Origin: Klebsiella indica
GTDB lineage: Bacteria > Pseudomonadota > Gammaproteobacteria > Enterobacterales > Enterobacteriaceae
Direction: 5' to 3'
Assembly: GCF_005860775.1 (NCBI RefSeq)
Contig: NZ_VCHQ01000003.1
Span: 1 to 64,000, forward strand
Length of the DNA: 64,000 nucleotides
Positions 18,748 to 26,928 of the stretch are shown here, one piece after another. The translations under genes and the position numbers were made by a program. The notes beneath the pieces were generated by a model. It was not told the origin of the DNA. It saw nothing but the letters and a program-made list of their open reading frames with translations, and made no database searches. Position 1 is the stretch's first letter; every line of letters begins with the position of its first letter.

Positions 18748-18808
18748 AATATCTGTAGATAACCGATGGCCTATTCGACACAGGTAAATCCACAGCGAAA
18801 ATATGGGC

Positions 18809-19126
18809 TTATGCACCCGGGATATCAGGCACGGGAACCACTTCCACGCGGACTTCGTAATGTTTGGCTTTGTTTGCCGGAATAAGCGGCGTGAGTTTAT
18901 TGATCGTTTCCACCGGATTATCCGTTGCTACCGTTGCGGAGAATATTACCGGCTTTTTCGGTGGAAAAGGGGGAAATGGCATTGGGCCGTGTCCCTGAGC
19001 CAGTTCAAATGGCGGATGCCCTGCATTGACGTCTGCCGGTGTCGGGGCTTCGGTTTTATCTGCAGCAAACGCGCTGGCGGCGGTGATCGAAACAAGGGTG
19101 AACAGTGCAATAAGCGTTTTATTCAT
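18809..19126 (-). CDS. Small secreted proline-rich protein of unknown function
   Basis: A 105-residue protein beginning MNKTLIALFTLVSITAASAFA, a good signal peptide cleaved near residue 22. The mature part is about 83 residues, has a FPPFPPKKP stretch, then IFSATVATDNPVETINKLTPLIPANKAKHYEV-like sequence and ends DIPGA. The start at 19126 follows AGGTAC; a longer frame to 19183 would bury the signal sequence. I do not recognise the family. It shares a terminator with the convergent GlsB/YeaQ-like gene and has no obvious partner. Confidence 0.65.
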   Translation of the reverse strand: MNKTLIALFTLVSITAASAFAADKTEAPTPADVNAGHPPFELAQGHGPMPFPPFPPKKPVIFSATVATDNPVETINKLTPLIPANKAKHYEVRVEVVPVPDIPGA

Positions 19127-19676
19127 TTCAGGTACCTCGTAAGTTTGTGAATGAAGCTTAGAGGCCTGGCTTTTGGCAAGCAATCCCCGGGCGGGTGAAT
19201 CCTATGAATCTTCATATTTTATCACGAATGTGAAGGCCTGGCCGACGACGACGAGGCTCACAATTTTGGCGAGGAAGGGGTTAATCAAGCAAAACGCTTA
19301 TAATTAACAATATAGCCATACACATCGACATAACGTCTGTTTCAATATCCATAATCCAGTACTACATACCTTCCTGATAATTTGCATTGCGACATTGCAT
19401 TCAAAAATGAAAAAAATTTGACGAAATATTGTACACGAGTTGGATGGCAGTATAGAAATCTTTCTGCATTTTTTTCTCACGAAGGTTAGCGAGATCCACA
19501 GGCCGAATATCTCAGGCGGTGCCGCGCCATCGTATGTGCCGCCGTCGTCTATTGGGCTGCGCGGCAACATCGTGGGCAGGCATATCGGCGATTTATCCAG
19601 CCGGGTCGACGCCGCAGTCTGTGCGGCGTCACTCCGCGAAGCGAACAACGGGTTTCGTCGCAAGGCGTGAAAATAT
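19127..19676. other. 550-bp gap without a supported gene
   Basis: Short frames exist on both strands (for example 19440-19670 plus and 19304-19663 minus) but show no recognised family, no good ribosome site and no coding bias that I can defend. The left part is AT-rich and the right part GC-rich, so it may be a junction where the hut-like block joined the backbone. Confidence 0.4.
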
Positions 19677-21059
19677 CTACCGGGAGGGTGCCACGCCAGT
19701 CAGCTGTTTCATAACCGCGATAAACTCTGCGGTAATTTTATCTTCATGAGCATGTCGACCATCTTCAATAACCCAGCGACCCCCGGTCATGACATTTTTA
19801 ATTGGATTGGTAGCACAGGCAAATATCCAGCGATTCAGAATTTCGCGATCGCTGGCGGTGGCGAGAAACGGGTCGTGACCGTTAAGTTCCAGCATATCTG
19901 CGCGCTCACCTGCGGCAATCAGTCCGACGGGTTGCCCAAGAGCCTGGCGTCCGCCATTTAACGCCTCCTGATACAGTACATTGGCGATATAGGGTTCGTT
20001 TGCGGTATGAAGAAGATTGCGCCGCCGGTGGTTCAGTCGTTGGCCGTATTCAAACCAGCGTAAATCCTCAGCGACATTGACCGAGATATGGCTGTCGGAA
20101 CCTATTCCCCAGTTGCCTTGATACGCTAAATAATCCTGCCCCGGGAAAATACCGTCGCCCAGGTTGGCTTCCGTGGTCAGACACAGGCCCGCGACAGCGC
20201 CGGAGTGCGCAATCTGTCGGGTTTCCTCGGTTGTCAGATGGGTGGCATGGATAAGACACCAGCGCCCATCTACCGGCATATGGCGGTAGAGCCACTCCAC
20301 CGGGCGCAAACCAGACCATGCGACGCAATCGTCCACCTCTTTTTGCTGCTCGGCAATATGAATGTGGACGGGCTGCTTATGCGGTCTGGCGGCAAGTACA
20401 ATACGCATCTGCTCCTCGGTAACCGCACGCAGGGAATGAAAGCACAGGCCGCTGCGCTGCATCGGTTCGTCGGCAAGTTGCGCGGTAATGGCATCGTAGA
20501 TCGCCAGATAGCGATCGGTAGTGTTGATAAAGCGTGCCTGTCCGGCGGAGGCAGGTTGGCCGCCAAAGCCGGAGTAAGAGTAGAGTACCGGCAGTAGGGT
20601 CAGACCGATACCCGCCGTTTTTGCCGCCTGCGAAATGCGTAATGCCAGTTCCGCTGGCTGCGCGTAAGGTTTACCTCCCCGATCATGGTGCAGATAGTGG
20701 AACTCCGCCACTGAGGTATAACCTGCTTTTAGCATTTCGATGTACAGATAGCTGGCGATCGTTTCGAGTTGTTGGGGGGTGATTTTATCAACCAGCCGAT
20801 ACATCAATTCTCGCCAGGTCCAGAAGCTATCGGCGGGATTGCCGACCACTTCAGTAAGGCCGGCCATCGCGCGTTGAAACGCGTGAGAGTGGAGATTAGG
20901 CATACCCGGCACGAGCAAGCCGTTAAGCCTGATGCTATGCTCATCCGCGACAGTGTTGCTCTCCACTGAGGTAATGATGCCCTGGGCGGAGACGCTTATT
21001 TTGACATTGTTTTCCCAGCCCTGCGGCAGAAGCGCTTTCGCCGCAAAATATACCGCCAT
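19677..21059 (-). CDS. hutF: Formimidoylglutamate deiminase (HutF)
   Basis: A 460-residue amidohydrolase of the HutF type. It hydrolyses N-formimino-L-glutamate to N-formyl-L-glutamate and ammonia in the five-step histidine pathway. Visible motifs are the metal-binding LHSHAFQRAMAG near residue 56, FHSLRAVTE, HIHIAEQQKEV, HATHLT and the late GSDSHISVNVAEDLRWFEYGQR. The C-terminal part restores the metal-independent beta-sandwich (ADMLELNGHDP). It is transcribed away from hutC, with HutC-like palindromes between them. Its presence together with a HutG deformylase shows the pathway does not use one-step formiminoglutamase. Confidence 0.93.
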   Translation of the reverse strand: MAVYFAAKALLPQGWENNVKISVSAQGIITSVESNTVADEHSIRLNGLLVPGMPNLHSHAFQRAMAGLTEVVGNPADSFWTWRELMYRLVDKITPQQLETIASYLYIEMLKAGYTSVAEFHYLHHDRGGKPYAQPAELALRISQAAKTAGIGLTLLPVLYSYSGFGGQPASAGQARFINTTDRYLAIYDAITAQLADEPMQRSGLCFHSLRAVTEEQMRIVLAARPHKQPVHIHIAEQQKEVDDCVAWSGLRPVEWLYRHMPVDGRWCLIHATHLTTEETRQIAHSGAVAGLCLTTEANLGDGIFPGQDYLAYQGNWGIGSDSHISVNVAEDLRWFEYGQRLNHRRRNLLHTANEPYIANVLYQEALNGGRQALGQPVGLIAAGERADMLELNGHDPFLATASDREILNRWIFACATNPIKNVMTGGRWVIEDGRHAHEDKITAEFIAVMKQLTGVAPSR

Positions 21060-21087
21060 ATTTCCACTCCGGTTTGATGATGATTAA

Positions 21088-21115
21088 ATGTATATACATG
21101 TTTATATATATACAT
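21088..21115. promoter_or_regulatory. HutC-like operator pair between hutF and hutC
   Basis: ATGTATATACAT (21088-21099) is a perfect palindrome and a second weaker copy, ATATATATACAT, follows at 21104-21115. Both lie just upstream of the divergent hutF and hutC starts. The same core recurs at 30341-30352 and 30683-30692. HutC and other GntR/HutC proteins bind TGTA..TACA-type sites, so repression by the encoded HutC is likely. Confidence 0.7.
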
Positions 21116-21165
21116 CCAATAGTGCATAGAGTAAACTTTAATAGTCATCAGGGGAGGAAACAGTT

Positions 21166-21927
21166 ATGGCACAAAACGATGTGTGTAAAGTTGTCGTGGG
21201 TGAGGAATGCCTGGATCAACCAGCCCCTTTCTATGAAAGGGTAAAAAATATGATCAAAACCAATATCCATAGTGGTGTCTGGCCGGTGAACTACCGGGTG
21301 CCTTCCGAGAGTGAACTGGTTAGCCAGTTCGGCTACAGTCGCATGACCATCAACCGGGCGCTGCGGGAATTGACCGCTGAAGGGTTACTGGTCCGTATGC
21401 AGGGCGTCGGAACGTTTGTGGCGGAGGTGCGCGGGCAGTCGGCGCTGCTGGATATAAATAATATCGCCGATGAGATAGCCAGCCGCGGCCATCGCCATCA
21501 CGCACGCGTCCTGGAGTTGACCCAGTTACAGGCCGATACTCAGCAAACGCTGCTGCTTAATCTCCCCATGGGCAGTCGTTTGTTTCACTCCTTGATTTGC
21601 CATTACGAAAATGGCGTGCCGATCATGCTGGAAGATCGGTTGGTCAATGCGTTGCTCGCCCCGGACTATCTGCAACAGGACTTTACCCGTATCACGCCAA
21701 ATGCCTATCTTTCCTCGATTGCACCTATCGTGGAAGGGGAGCATATCATTGAAGCGGTAAATGTCAGTCGGGTTGAGTGTGCCTACCTGGAAATTAATGA
21801 GCACACGCCGTGCCTGCAGGTTAACCGCCGTACCTGGACCGGACGGCAGGATAAAAAAATCGTTACCAGCGTACGTCTGGTCTACCCAGGATCGCGCTAC
21901 CGTCTGGAAGGGAGTATGCGTAAATGA
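21166..21927 (+). CDS. hutC: Histidine utilization repressor HutC (GntR family)
   Basis: A 253-residue GntR-family repressor. The N-terminal winged helix (VPSESELVSQFGYSRMTINRALRELTAEGLLVRMQGVGTF region, about residues 45-85) and a C-terminal UTRA effector domain (about 105-245, with LHSLICHYENGVPI-like and LEDRLVN) are evident. In known systems urocanate releases HutC from DNA. GGGGAGGAAACAG precedes the ATG. Its stop overlaps the hutD start as ATGA. It probably controls hutF, the betaine-importer operon and hutU-hutG, because matching palindromes lie ahead of each. Confidence 0.92.
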   Translation: MAQNDVCKVVVGEECLDQPAPFYERVKNMIKTNIHSGVWPVNYRVPSESELVSQFGYSRMTINRALRELTAEGLLVRMQGVGTFVAEVRGQSALLDINNIADEIASRGHRHHARVLELTQLQADTQQTLLLNLPMGSRLFHSLICHYENGVPIMLEDRLVNALLAPDYLQQDFTRITPNAYLSSIAPIVEGEHIIEAVNVSRVECAYLEINEHTPCLQVNRRTWTGRQDKKIVTSVRLVYPGSRYRLEGSMRK

Positions 21928-22493
21928 TCCGCCATCTGCCCCATGCGCAATATACTGAGATGCGATGGAAAAACGGGCAGGGGATCACCCGTGAAGTGTT
22001 GCGTTACCCTTCCTGCGAACAGTATGCCTGGCGAATATCTCTCGCCACGATCCGTAATGATGGGCCTTTTTCCCGCTTTCCCGGTTATTTGAGAAATATC
22101 AGCGTGCTGGAAGGGGGCGGGATGTATCTGACGATCGACGGTCAGCAAAGCGCGTTTATTCCGCCATTTCAGGCGACCGATTTTCGTGGCGATAGCGATG
22201 TTTCCTGTCAGATCAGCGGTGGCCCGTTGCTCGATTTTAACGTTATCTATGATGCCGCCACGGTACGGGCGGCGGTGCGTTGGGTCGATGGCGGAGAATG
22301 GGCACATCATACAGGGACATTGCTGCTGTTTAATGCTGGCGATACGCTGGATATTCGGGTCGGCGAACACTGTCATTGTCTGCACCATTACGACAGCCTG
22401 CTGATTGACGCACCCGCAACGGTGATTCTGGCGAGGAGCGCCAAAAATCGCGTGGCGAGTGTCACGCTTAGCCCTTTGCCAGTAAGCGCTTAG
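21924..22493 (+). CDS. hutD: HutD family protein
   Basis: A 189-residue cupin-like protein of the HutD/Ves family. The start IRHLPHAQYTEMRWKNGQGITREVLRYP and the segments FSRFPGYLRNISVLEGGGM and SDVSCQISGGPLLDFNVIYD are family features. In Pseudomonas HutD has been proposed to modulate hut expression by limiting urocanate levels; biochemical function is unsettled. Translationally coupled to hutC. Its 3' end overlaps tail-to-tail by four bases with the enoyl-CoA hydratase gene. Confidence 0.88.
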   Translation: MIRHLPHAQYTEMRWKNGQGITREVLRYPSCEQYAWRISLATIRNDGPFSRFPGYLRNISVLEGGGMYLTIDGQQSAFIPPFQATDFRGDSDVSCQISGGPLLDFNVIYDAATVRAAVRWVDGGEWAHHTGTLLLFNAGDTLDIRVGEHCHCLHHYDSLLIDAPATVILARSAKNRVASVTLSPLPVSA

Positions 22494-23257
22494 CGCCCGG
22501 TAAATTGCGGCGTTTGCTTGTTTTTAAACGCCGTCATCCCGATGGCCCGATCGTCGCTATCCGCGATCAACGCCGAGAGCGCCCGCTCATATGCGACCCC
22601 GGCGCTAAGGGGCATTTCATAGCTGGCATTGACCGCTTTCTTAATCATCTGCACCGCCAGCGGCGCTGCCCGGGCAATCTGTTTTGCCACCGTCAGCGCG
22701 TGGATTTCCGACTCTCCGGCGTTGACCCGTTGGCTGATTAAGCCAGCCTGGTGCGCCTCTTCTGCGCTAATACGTCTGCCGGTCAGCAGCATCTCCATCG
22801 CCAGCGATTTTCCTACCGCGCGAACCAGCCGCTGAGTTCCGCCAGCGCCAGGAATAATGCCGATCTGGCTCTCCGGTAAAGCAAATTTCGCGGTGTCATC
22901 GGCAATGATAATATCGCACAGCAACGCCAGTTCCAGACCACCACCGAGCACATAGCCGGATACGGCGGCAATAAGGGGTTTTTCGATGCAGGCGATCTGG
23001 TCCCATTTTTCACTAAAACCGCTGCGCCATAGCGTGGTGGCCGATGCAGCCGCCAGGGTGCCGATATCCGCGCCAGCAGAAAACGCGCGCGGCGCGCCTG
23101 ATAGCACTATTGCCCTTACTTCAGGTTGCTGATCGAGTGTTTTTAGCGTGCTCAGCAGGGCGTCGAGCATCCCGGCCGTGAGGGCGTTATATTTTTCCGC
23201 GCGGTTCAGGGTCACAATAGCAACCGCCTCTTCATAGCGACAGAGAATTTCACTCAC
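22490..23257 (-). CDS. Enoyl-CoA hydratase/isomerase family protein
   Basis: A 255-residue crotonase-fold protein. The oxyanion-hole segments AFSAGADIG and GYVLGGGLELAL are present and both catalytic glutamates of true hydratases are kept (E109 in GGLEL and E129 in LPESQIG). The start is a GTG at 23257 overlapping the dehydrogenase stop by eight bases. It is the last gene of a minus-strand unit with a 3-hydroxyacyl-CoA dehydrogenase and a CaiB-type CoA-transferase. This trio recalls carnitine-type metabolism (CaiB/CaiD) and suggests CoA activation and hydration of an unsaturated acid. The substrate is unknown. Confidence 0.88.
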   Translation of the reverse strand: MSEILCRYEEAVAIVTLNRAEKYNALTAGMLDALLSTLKTLDQQPEVRAIVLSGAPRAFSAGADIGTLAAASATTLWRSGFSEKWDQIACIEKPLIAAVSGYVLGGGLELALLCDIIIADDTAKFALPESQIGIIPGAGGTQRLVRAVGKSLAMEMLLTGRRISAEEAHQAGLISQRVNAGESEIHALTVAKQIARAAPLAVQMIKKAVNASYEMPLSAGVAYERALSALIADSDDRAIGMTAFKNKQTPQFTGR

Positions 23258-24146
23258 TTTCCACGCTCCTTGACGTGAGGCTATTCACCAGCGCATCACG
23301 CTGCCGCATGGCGTCCATCGCACTCTCTCCGGGCCATGAATAGAACCCCGCGCCGCTTTTGACGCCCAGCTTACCGGCGGAGATCGTTTCGTTTAGCCAG
23401 TCCGGTAGCGTGCTGCTGTTATCCAGCGCAGGCAACAGCAGCGCGGCAACTTTCTCTACCGTATCCAGCCCAGCGAAATCCATGAGCTTCATGGGCCCCA
23501 TTGCCGCCCAGCGGGGGGCCAGCGTGCGTTGTACCGCCCGGTCTACATCTTCAATCGAACCGATACCCGCGCTAACCAGATACAGTGCTTCACGCAGCAT
23601 GGCGTACTGTAATCGGTTGATAATAAACCCAGGAATATCCTGATTGACGGTGATGGTCTCTTTGCCAAGATGCTGACAAATTTCCCGTATCTGCTGACAA
23701 ATGTGTTCGCTGGTTTTTTCGCCCCGCACAATCTCAATCATTGGCATAATATCCGCAGGGTTAAACCAGTGCATGCCAATCAGCCGCGAAGGGTCGCGTA
23801 GCGCGGATGCCAGCAAGGTAATAGAGATGCTGGACGTATTTGTGGTCAACAGGCAATCTGCGGAAATCTGTTGTTCAATGGTTTGCAGCAAGCTTTGTTT
23901 CAGCGACGTATCTTCGGCGATGTTTTCTGAAACGATATCGGCCTCCGCAAGGCAGGTTTCCAGCTGGCTACTGTAGTGAATCGAGGTCGTCACGCCCAGA
24001 GACTCAATTAGCGAGCGCGCCGTTTGCAGCGTGTGCGCCGAGCGTGACCACAGATGGACATGATACCCTGCGCGCGCCATGACCGCGGCGATACGCGCCC
24101 CCATGGTTCCCGCGCCAATGACCGCCACGTTTTTAATGACTGGCAT
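23250..24146 (-). CDS. 3-hydroxyacyl-CoA dehydrogenase family protein
   Basis: A 298-residue NAD-dependent dehydrogenase. The Rossmann loop GAGTMGARIA (residues 11-20), TNTSSISIT, the catalytic His126 in GMHWFNPADIMPMIEIVRG with Glu138, and a C-terminal domain starting at FIINRLQYAMLREA are standard. The family also contains L-carnitine dehydrogenase, so oxidation of a betaine-type 3-hydroxy acid is an alternative to a CoA thioester. GGAGAG precedes the ATG. Placed between the CoA-transferase and the hydratase. Confidence 0.88.
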   Translation of the reverse strand: MPVIKNVAVIGAGTMGARIAAVMARAGYHVHLWSRSAHTLQTARSLIESLGVTTSIHYSSQLETCLAEADIVSENIAEDTSLKQSLLQTIEQQISADCLLTTNTSSISITLLASALRDPSRLIGMHWFNPADIMPMIEIVRGEKTSEHICQQIREICQHLGKETITVNQDIPGFIINRLQYAMLREALYLVSAGIGSIEDVDRAVQRTLAPRWAAMGPMKLMDFAGLDTVEKVAALLLPALDNSSTLPDWLNETISAGKLGVKSGAGFYSWPGESAMDAMRQRDALVNSLTSRSVESE

Positions 24147-24161
24147 ATTTCTCTCCGCTGG

Positions 24162-25358
24162 TTAAATTACGCCCTGCGTGTGCAGTTGCGCTAAGGTTGC
24201 GTCATCCATACCGAGAATGTCGCGCAAAACGGCATGCGTATGTTCCCCGAGCAGGGGAGGCAGTAACGCGGGTTCCCCGCTGGCGCCGCTCATCTTGACC
24301 GGTTGCGGGACAATCGCAATATTTCCGGCCTGGGGGTGTTCAACCTGTTTGACCAGTTGGCGTTGCCGGGCATAGTCGCTGGCGAGGATCTGATCCAGCC
24401 GGAGTACCGGGGAAGCCGGTACTCCGGCGATATCCAGTATGGCCTGCGCCTGGCTGATGGTTTTCGTCGCCAGCCAGCATTCGATGACTTCCCGTAATTC
24501 CTGCTGATGAGCCAGGCGCTGAGGATCGCTGGCGAAGCGGGTATCGTCCATTAATGCGGGGTATTCCATCGCTTCAGCAAGCTGGCGAAAGAGTTTATCG
24601 TTGGCGACGGCAATCACAATATATCCATCCTGTGCGCGATAGCTGTCCATTGGCGCGCTGATCGGATGAGCGTTACCCAGCCTGCCAGCAGCGGGTTGCC
24701 CGCCAATCCACTGGATTAATGACACCATTTGTAATGTAACCATGGTGTCAAGCATCGATACATCCAGGTGCTGGCCTTTACCGTTGATACCGCGCTGTAA
24801 TAATGCCGCCAGCACTGCCCAACTGCCGTACAAACCGGCGACCACATCGCCGATGGCATCGCCTACGCGTGTCGGCTCGCCATCCGCCCAGCCGGTAACC
24901 TGCATGATGCCGCCAATTGCCTGAATAATATGATCATAGGCGGGTTTGTGCGCAAGCGGCCCTTGTTGGCCAAAACCGGAAATACTGACGTACACCAGCC
25001 GCGGGTTTATCGCCTGCAGCGTCGGGTAATCAATGCCAAGGCGCGCGGTAACGCCGGGGCGAAAGTTCTCGACCAGCACGTCGGCGCTGGCCACCAGTTG
25101 TTTCAGGATCGCCAGCCCCTGTGGGTTTTTCAGATTTAGCGTGACGCTTTTTTTGCCATGATTGAGTTGCATAAAGTAGCTGCTTTCGCCGCCAATATGC
25201 GGTGTGAAGTGGCGGGAATCATCACCACTGCCAGGCATCTCAATCTTGATCACTTCCGCGCCGAGATCGTTGAGTAGTGAAGCGCACCACGGTCCGGCCA
25301 GCACGCGGGATAAATCGAGCACCCGTATACCATGCAGCGCTTGTAATGCTTCAGTCAT
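24162..25358 (-). CDS. CaiB/BaiF family CoA-transferase
   Basis: A 398-residue family III CoA-transferase when started at ATG 25358, which follows GAGGAG and overlaps the end of the lyase gene by eight bases. The N-terminal IRVLDLSRVLAGPWCASLL-like segment, VLVENFRPGV and YVSISGFGQQGP are family signatures. The expected catalytic aspartate is D167 in RVGDAIGDVVAGL. CaiB activates crotonobetaine/carnitine; others act on formate, oxalate, succinate or bile acids. Here, behind a hutH-like gene, an acrylic acid such as (thio)urocanate is a possible substrate; this is speculation. Confidence 0.88.
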   Translation of the reverse strand: MTEALQALHGIRVLDLSRVLAGPWCASLLNDLGAEVIKIEMPGSGDDSRHFTPHIGGESSYFMQLNHGKKSVTLNLKNPQGLAILKQLVASADVLVENFRPGVTARLGIDYPTLQAINPRLVYVSISGFGQQGPLAHKPAYDHIIQAIGGIMQVTGWADGEPTRVGDAIGDVVAGLYGSWAVLAALLQRGINGKGQHLDVSMLDTMVTLQMVSLIQWIGGQPAAGRLGNAHPISAPMDSYRAQDGYIVIAVANDKLFRQLAEAMEYPALMDDTRFASDPQRLAHQQELREVIECWLATKTISQAQAILDIAGVPASPVLRLDQILASDYARQRQLVKQVEHPQAGNIAIVPQPVKMSGASGEPALLPPLLGEHTHAVLRDILGMDDATLAQLHTQGVI

Positions 25359-26910
25359 CGTGTTTCTCCTCAAACAGGGCGCGTAACTGGTGGCTCAGTA
25401 CACCGCTGGCAATCAGATCGCGCACTGCGTGCATATCCGGATAGAGCGCGGTATCACGTTGGCGAAATTCCACTATCTGGCGAACCTGTGACAGCGTCAG
25501 TTCTGTCCCGACCGAGGCACGTAACGGCCGATGAAATTCAATGGCCTGGCAGGCGCACAGCAATTCAATGGCCACTATATCCCGCGCGTTTTCGACAGCT
25601 TTTACGGCCTTACGGGCGGATGAGACGCCCATACTGATATGATCCTCTTGTCCGGCGCAGGTAGAGACGGTATGTACGCTGGCAGGCGCGGCAAGACTGC
25701 GGTTATCCCCGGCCAGCGCGGCGGCGACATAGGGTGGGATCATCATGCCGGAATTCGGGCCGCTCGCGCCGATCAGGAAAGCGGGCAGACCGCTGAGATG
25801 CACGTTCGTAATACGGTCGGAACGTGCCTGTGAAGCGGTGCTGATTTGAGCAATGGAGACGGCCAGCGCATCCAGGGCGAGCGCCAGGGGGGCGCCATGG
25901 CCATTGCCCCCCGGGAGAACAACTAATTCATTGTTTTCAATTAAAAATACCGGGTTGTCGGTCACGGCGTTGAGTTCGGTGGTCACAATTTGTCGGCAGT
26001 GGGCCAGTTGATCGCGCACCGCGCCGTGGATTTGGGGAATGCAGCGCAGACTAAGCGCATCCTGTACTCTGTGATCGCGATAGTGCGTAAGGATTTCGCT
26101 GTCACGCAGCAGACAACGCAAAATACGCGCGGTTTCCTGTTGTCCATCATGCGGGCGCAGGGCGTGCAATCGGGCATCATAGCCGCGGGTATTGCCTTTC
26201 ATGGCTTCCAGACACATCCCGCCAGCCATATCAGCCACCGGCAACAGTTGTTCAAAATCACCGATGGCCAGACAACCCAGGGCGGTAATTTCATAGGTTC
26301 CGCTGATTAACGCATGACCTTCACGAGGGCCCGGGGTATACGCAGCGATCCCCGCTCTGTCCAGTGCCTGACTGGACGGCAACAGTTGTCCCTGATACCA
26401 GCATTTTCCTTCACCGAACACCGACAGTCCGATATGGGCTGTGGCGATCAGATAACCCACCGAGCCGCCTGCGGGCGACCACGGGGTAACATGCTGGTTT
26501 AGCATCTGGCACATGCGGCGCGCCAGCTCGGCGCTGACGCCGCTATATCCCTGTAACAGGGATTTCAGCATCACCGCCATCAGGGCGCGGACCTCTCGCG
26601 CTGAAAGATCCGGTCCCATGCCGCAGGCATGGCTGCGCAGCATGTTCATTTGCATCTGACCAATTTGATCTGCGGATAGACGTTCGGTCACCAGGTCTCC
26701 CACACCTGTCGTCAGACCGTAAATCACCTTACCATCGGCAATCGCTTTGTGGATAAAACGGCTCACATTATCCATATGGGCCAGCGCGTCAGGCTCCAGT
26801 ATAACTGGTGCTCCGTCGGCGATGCGTACCAGCTCTTCGATGGTGGTACGGGTTCTGCCTAATATCACGGCATCCCGTGGTTGTGCGGGAGAAGAGAGAT
26901 GTGTCGTCAT
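25351..26910 (-). CDS. HutH-like lyase (aromatic amino-acid lyase superfamily) lacking the MIO triad
   Basis: A 519-residue homologue of histidine ammonia-lyase (ATG 26910 preferred over an in-frame TTG at 26916). The fold markers are clear: YGLTTGVG (Tyr64), LRSHACGMG, LLQGYSGVS, TELNAVTDNPV, QEDHISMG (Glu422). The site that should read S-V-G-A-S-G-D-L reads S150-V-G-Y-L-I, so the Ala-Ser-Gly that cyclises to MIO is missing, with no frameshift around it. LINGTQ is LISGTY (Asn195 equivalent is Ser203) and QDPYSLRC is QDALSLRC (Tyr280 equivalent is Leu286). Ordinary histidine deamination is therefore unlikely. As I recall, ergothionase is a MIO-less member that expels trimethylamine. The next gene in the operon is a betaine-type importer, fitting a lyase for hercynine or ergothioneine. 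Confidence 0.82.
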   Translation of the reverse strand: MTTHLSSPAQPRDAVILGRTRTTIEELVRIADGAPVILEPDALAHMDNVSRFIHKAIADGKVIYGLTTGVGDLVTERLSADQIGQMQMNMLRSHACGMGPDLSAREVRALMAVMLKSLLQGYSGVSAELARRMCQMLNQHVTPWSPAGGSVGYLIATAHIGLSVFGEGKCWYQGQLLPSSQALDRAGIAAYTPGPREGHALISGTYEITALGCLAIGDFEQLLPVADMAGGMCLEAMKGNTRGYDARLHALRPHDGQQETARILRCLLRDSEILTHYRDHRVQDALSLRCIPQIHGAVRDQLAHCRQIVTTELNAVTDNPVFLIENNELVVLPGGNGHGAPLALALDALAVSIAQISTASQARSDRITNVHLSGLPAFLIGASGPNSGMMIPPYVAAALAGDNRSLAAPASVHTVSTCAGQEDHISMGVSSARKAVKAVENARDIVAIELLCACQAIEFHRPLRASVGTELTLSQVRQIVEFRQRDTALYPDMHAVRDLIASGVLSHQLRALFEEKHDD

Positions 26911-26928
26911 CAGCAAACCATTCCTTAC

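Noticed and set aside
19440..19670. 76-codon plus-strand frame and a 119-codon minus frame over the same DNA
   Set aside because: No conserved motif or ribosome site; both frames cross an obvious composition change. Left as an unassigned gap.
25351..26910. Calling the lyase a normal hutH
   Set aside because: The MIO-forming triad is missing and two more active-site residues are changed; the symbol hutH would mislead.
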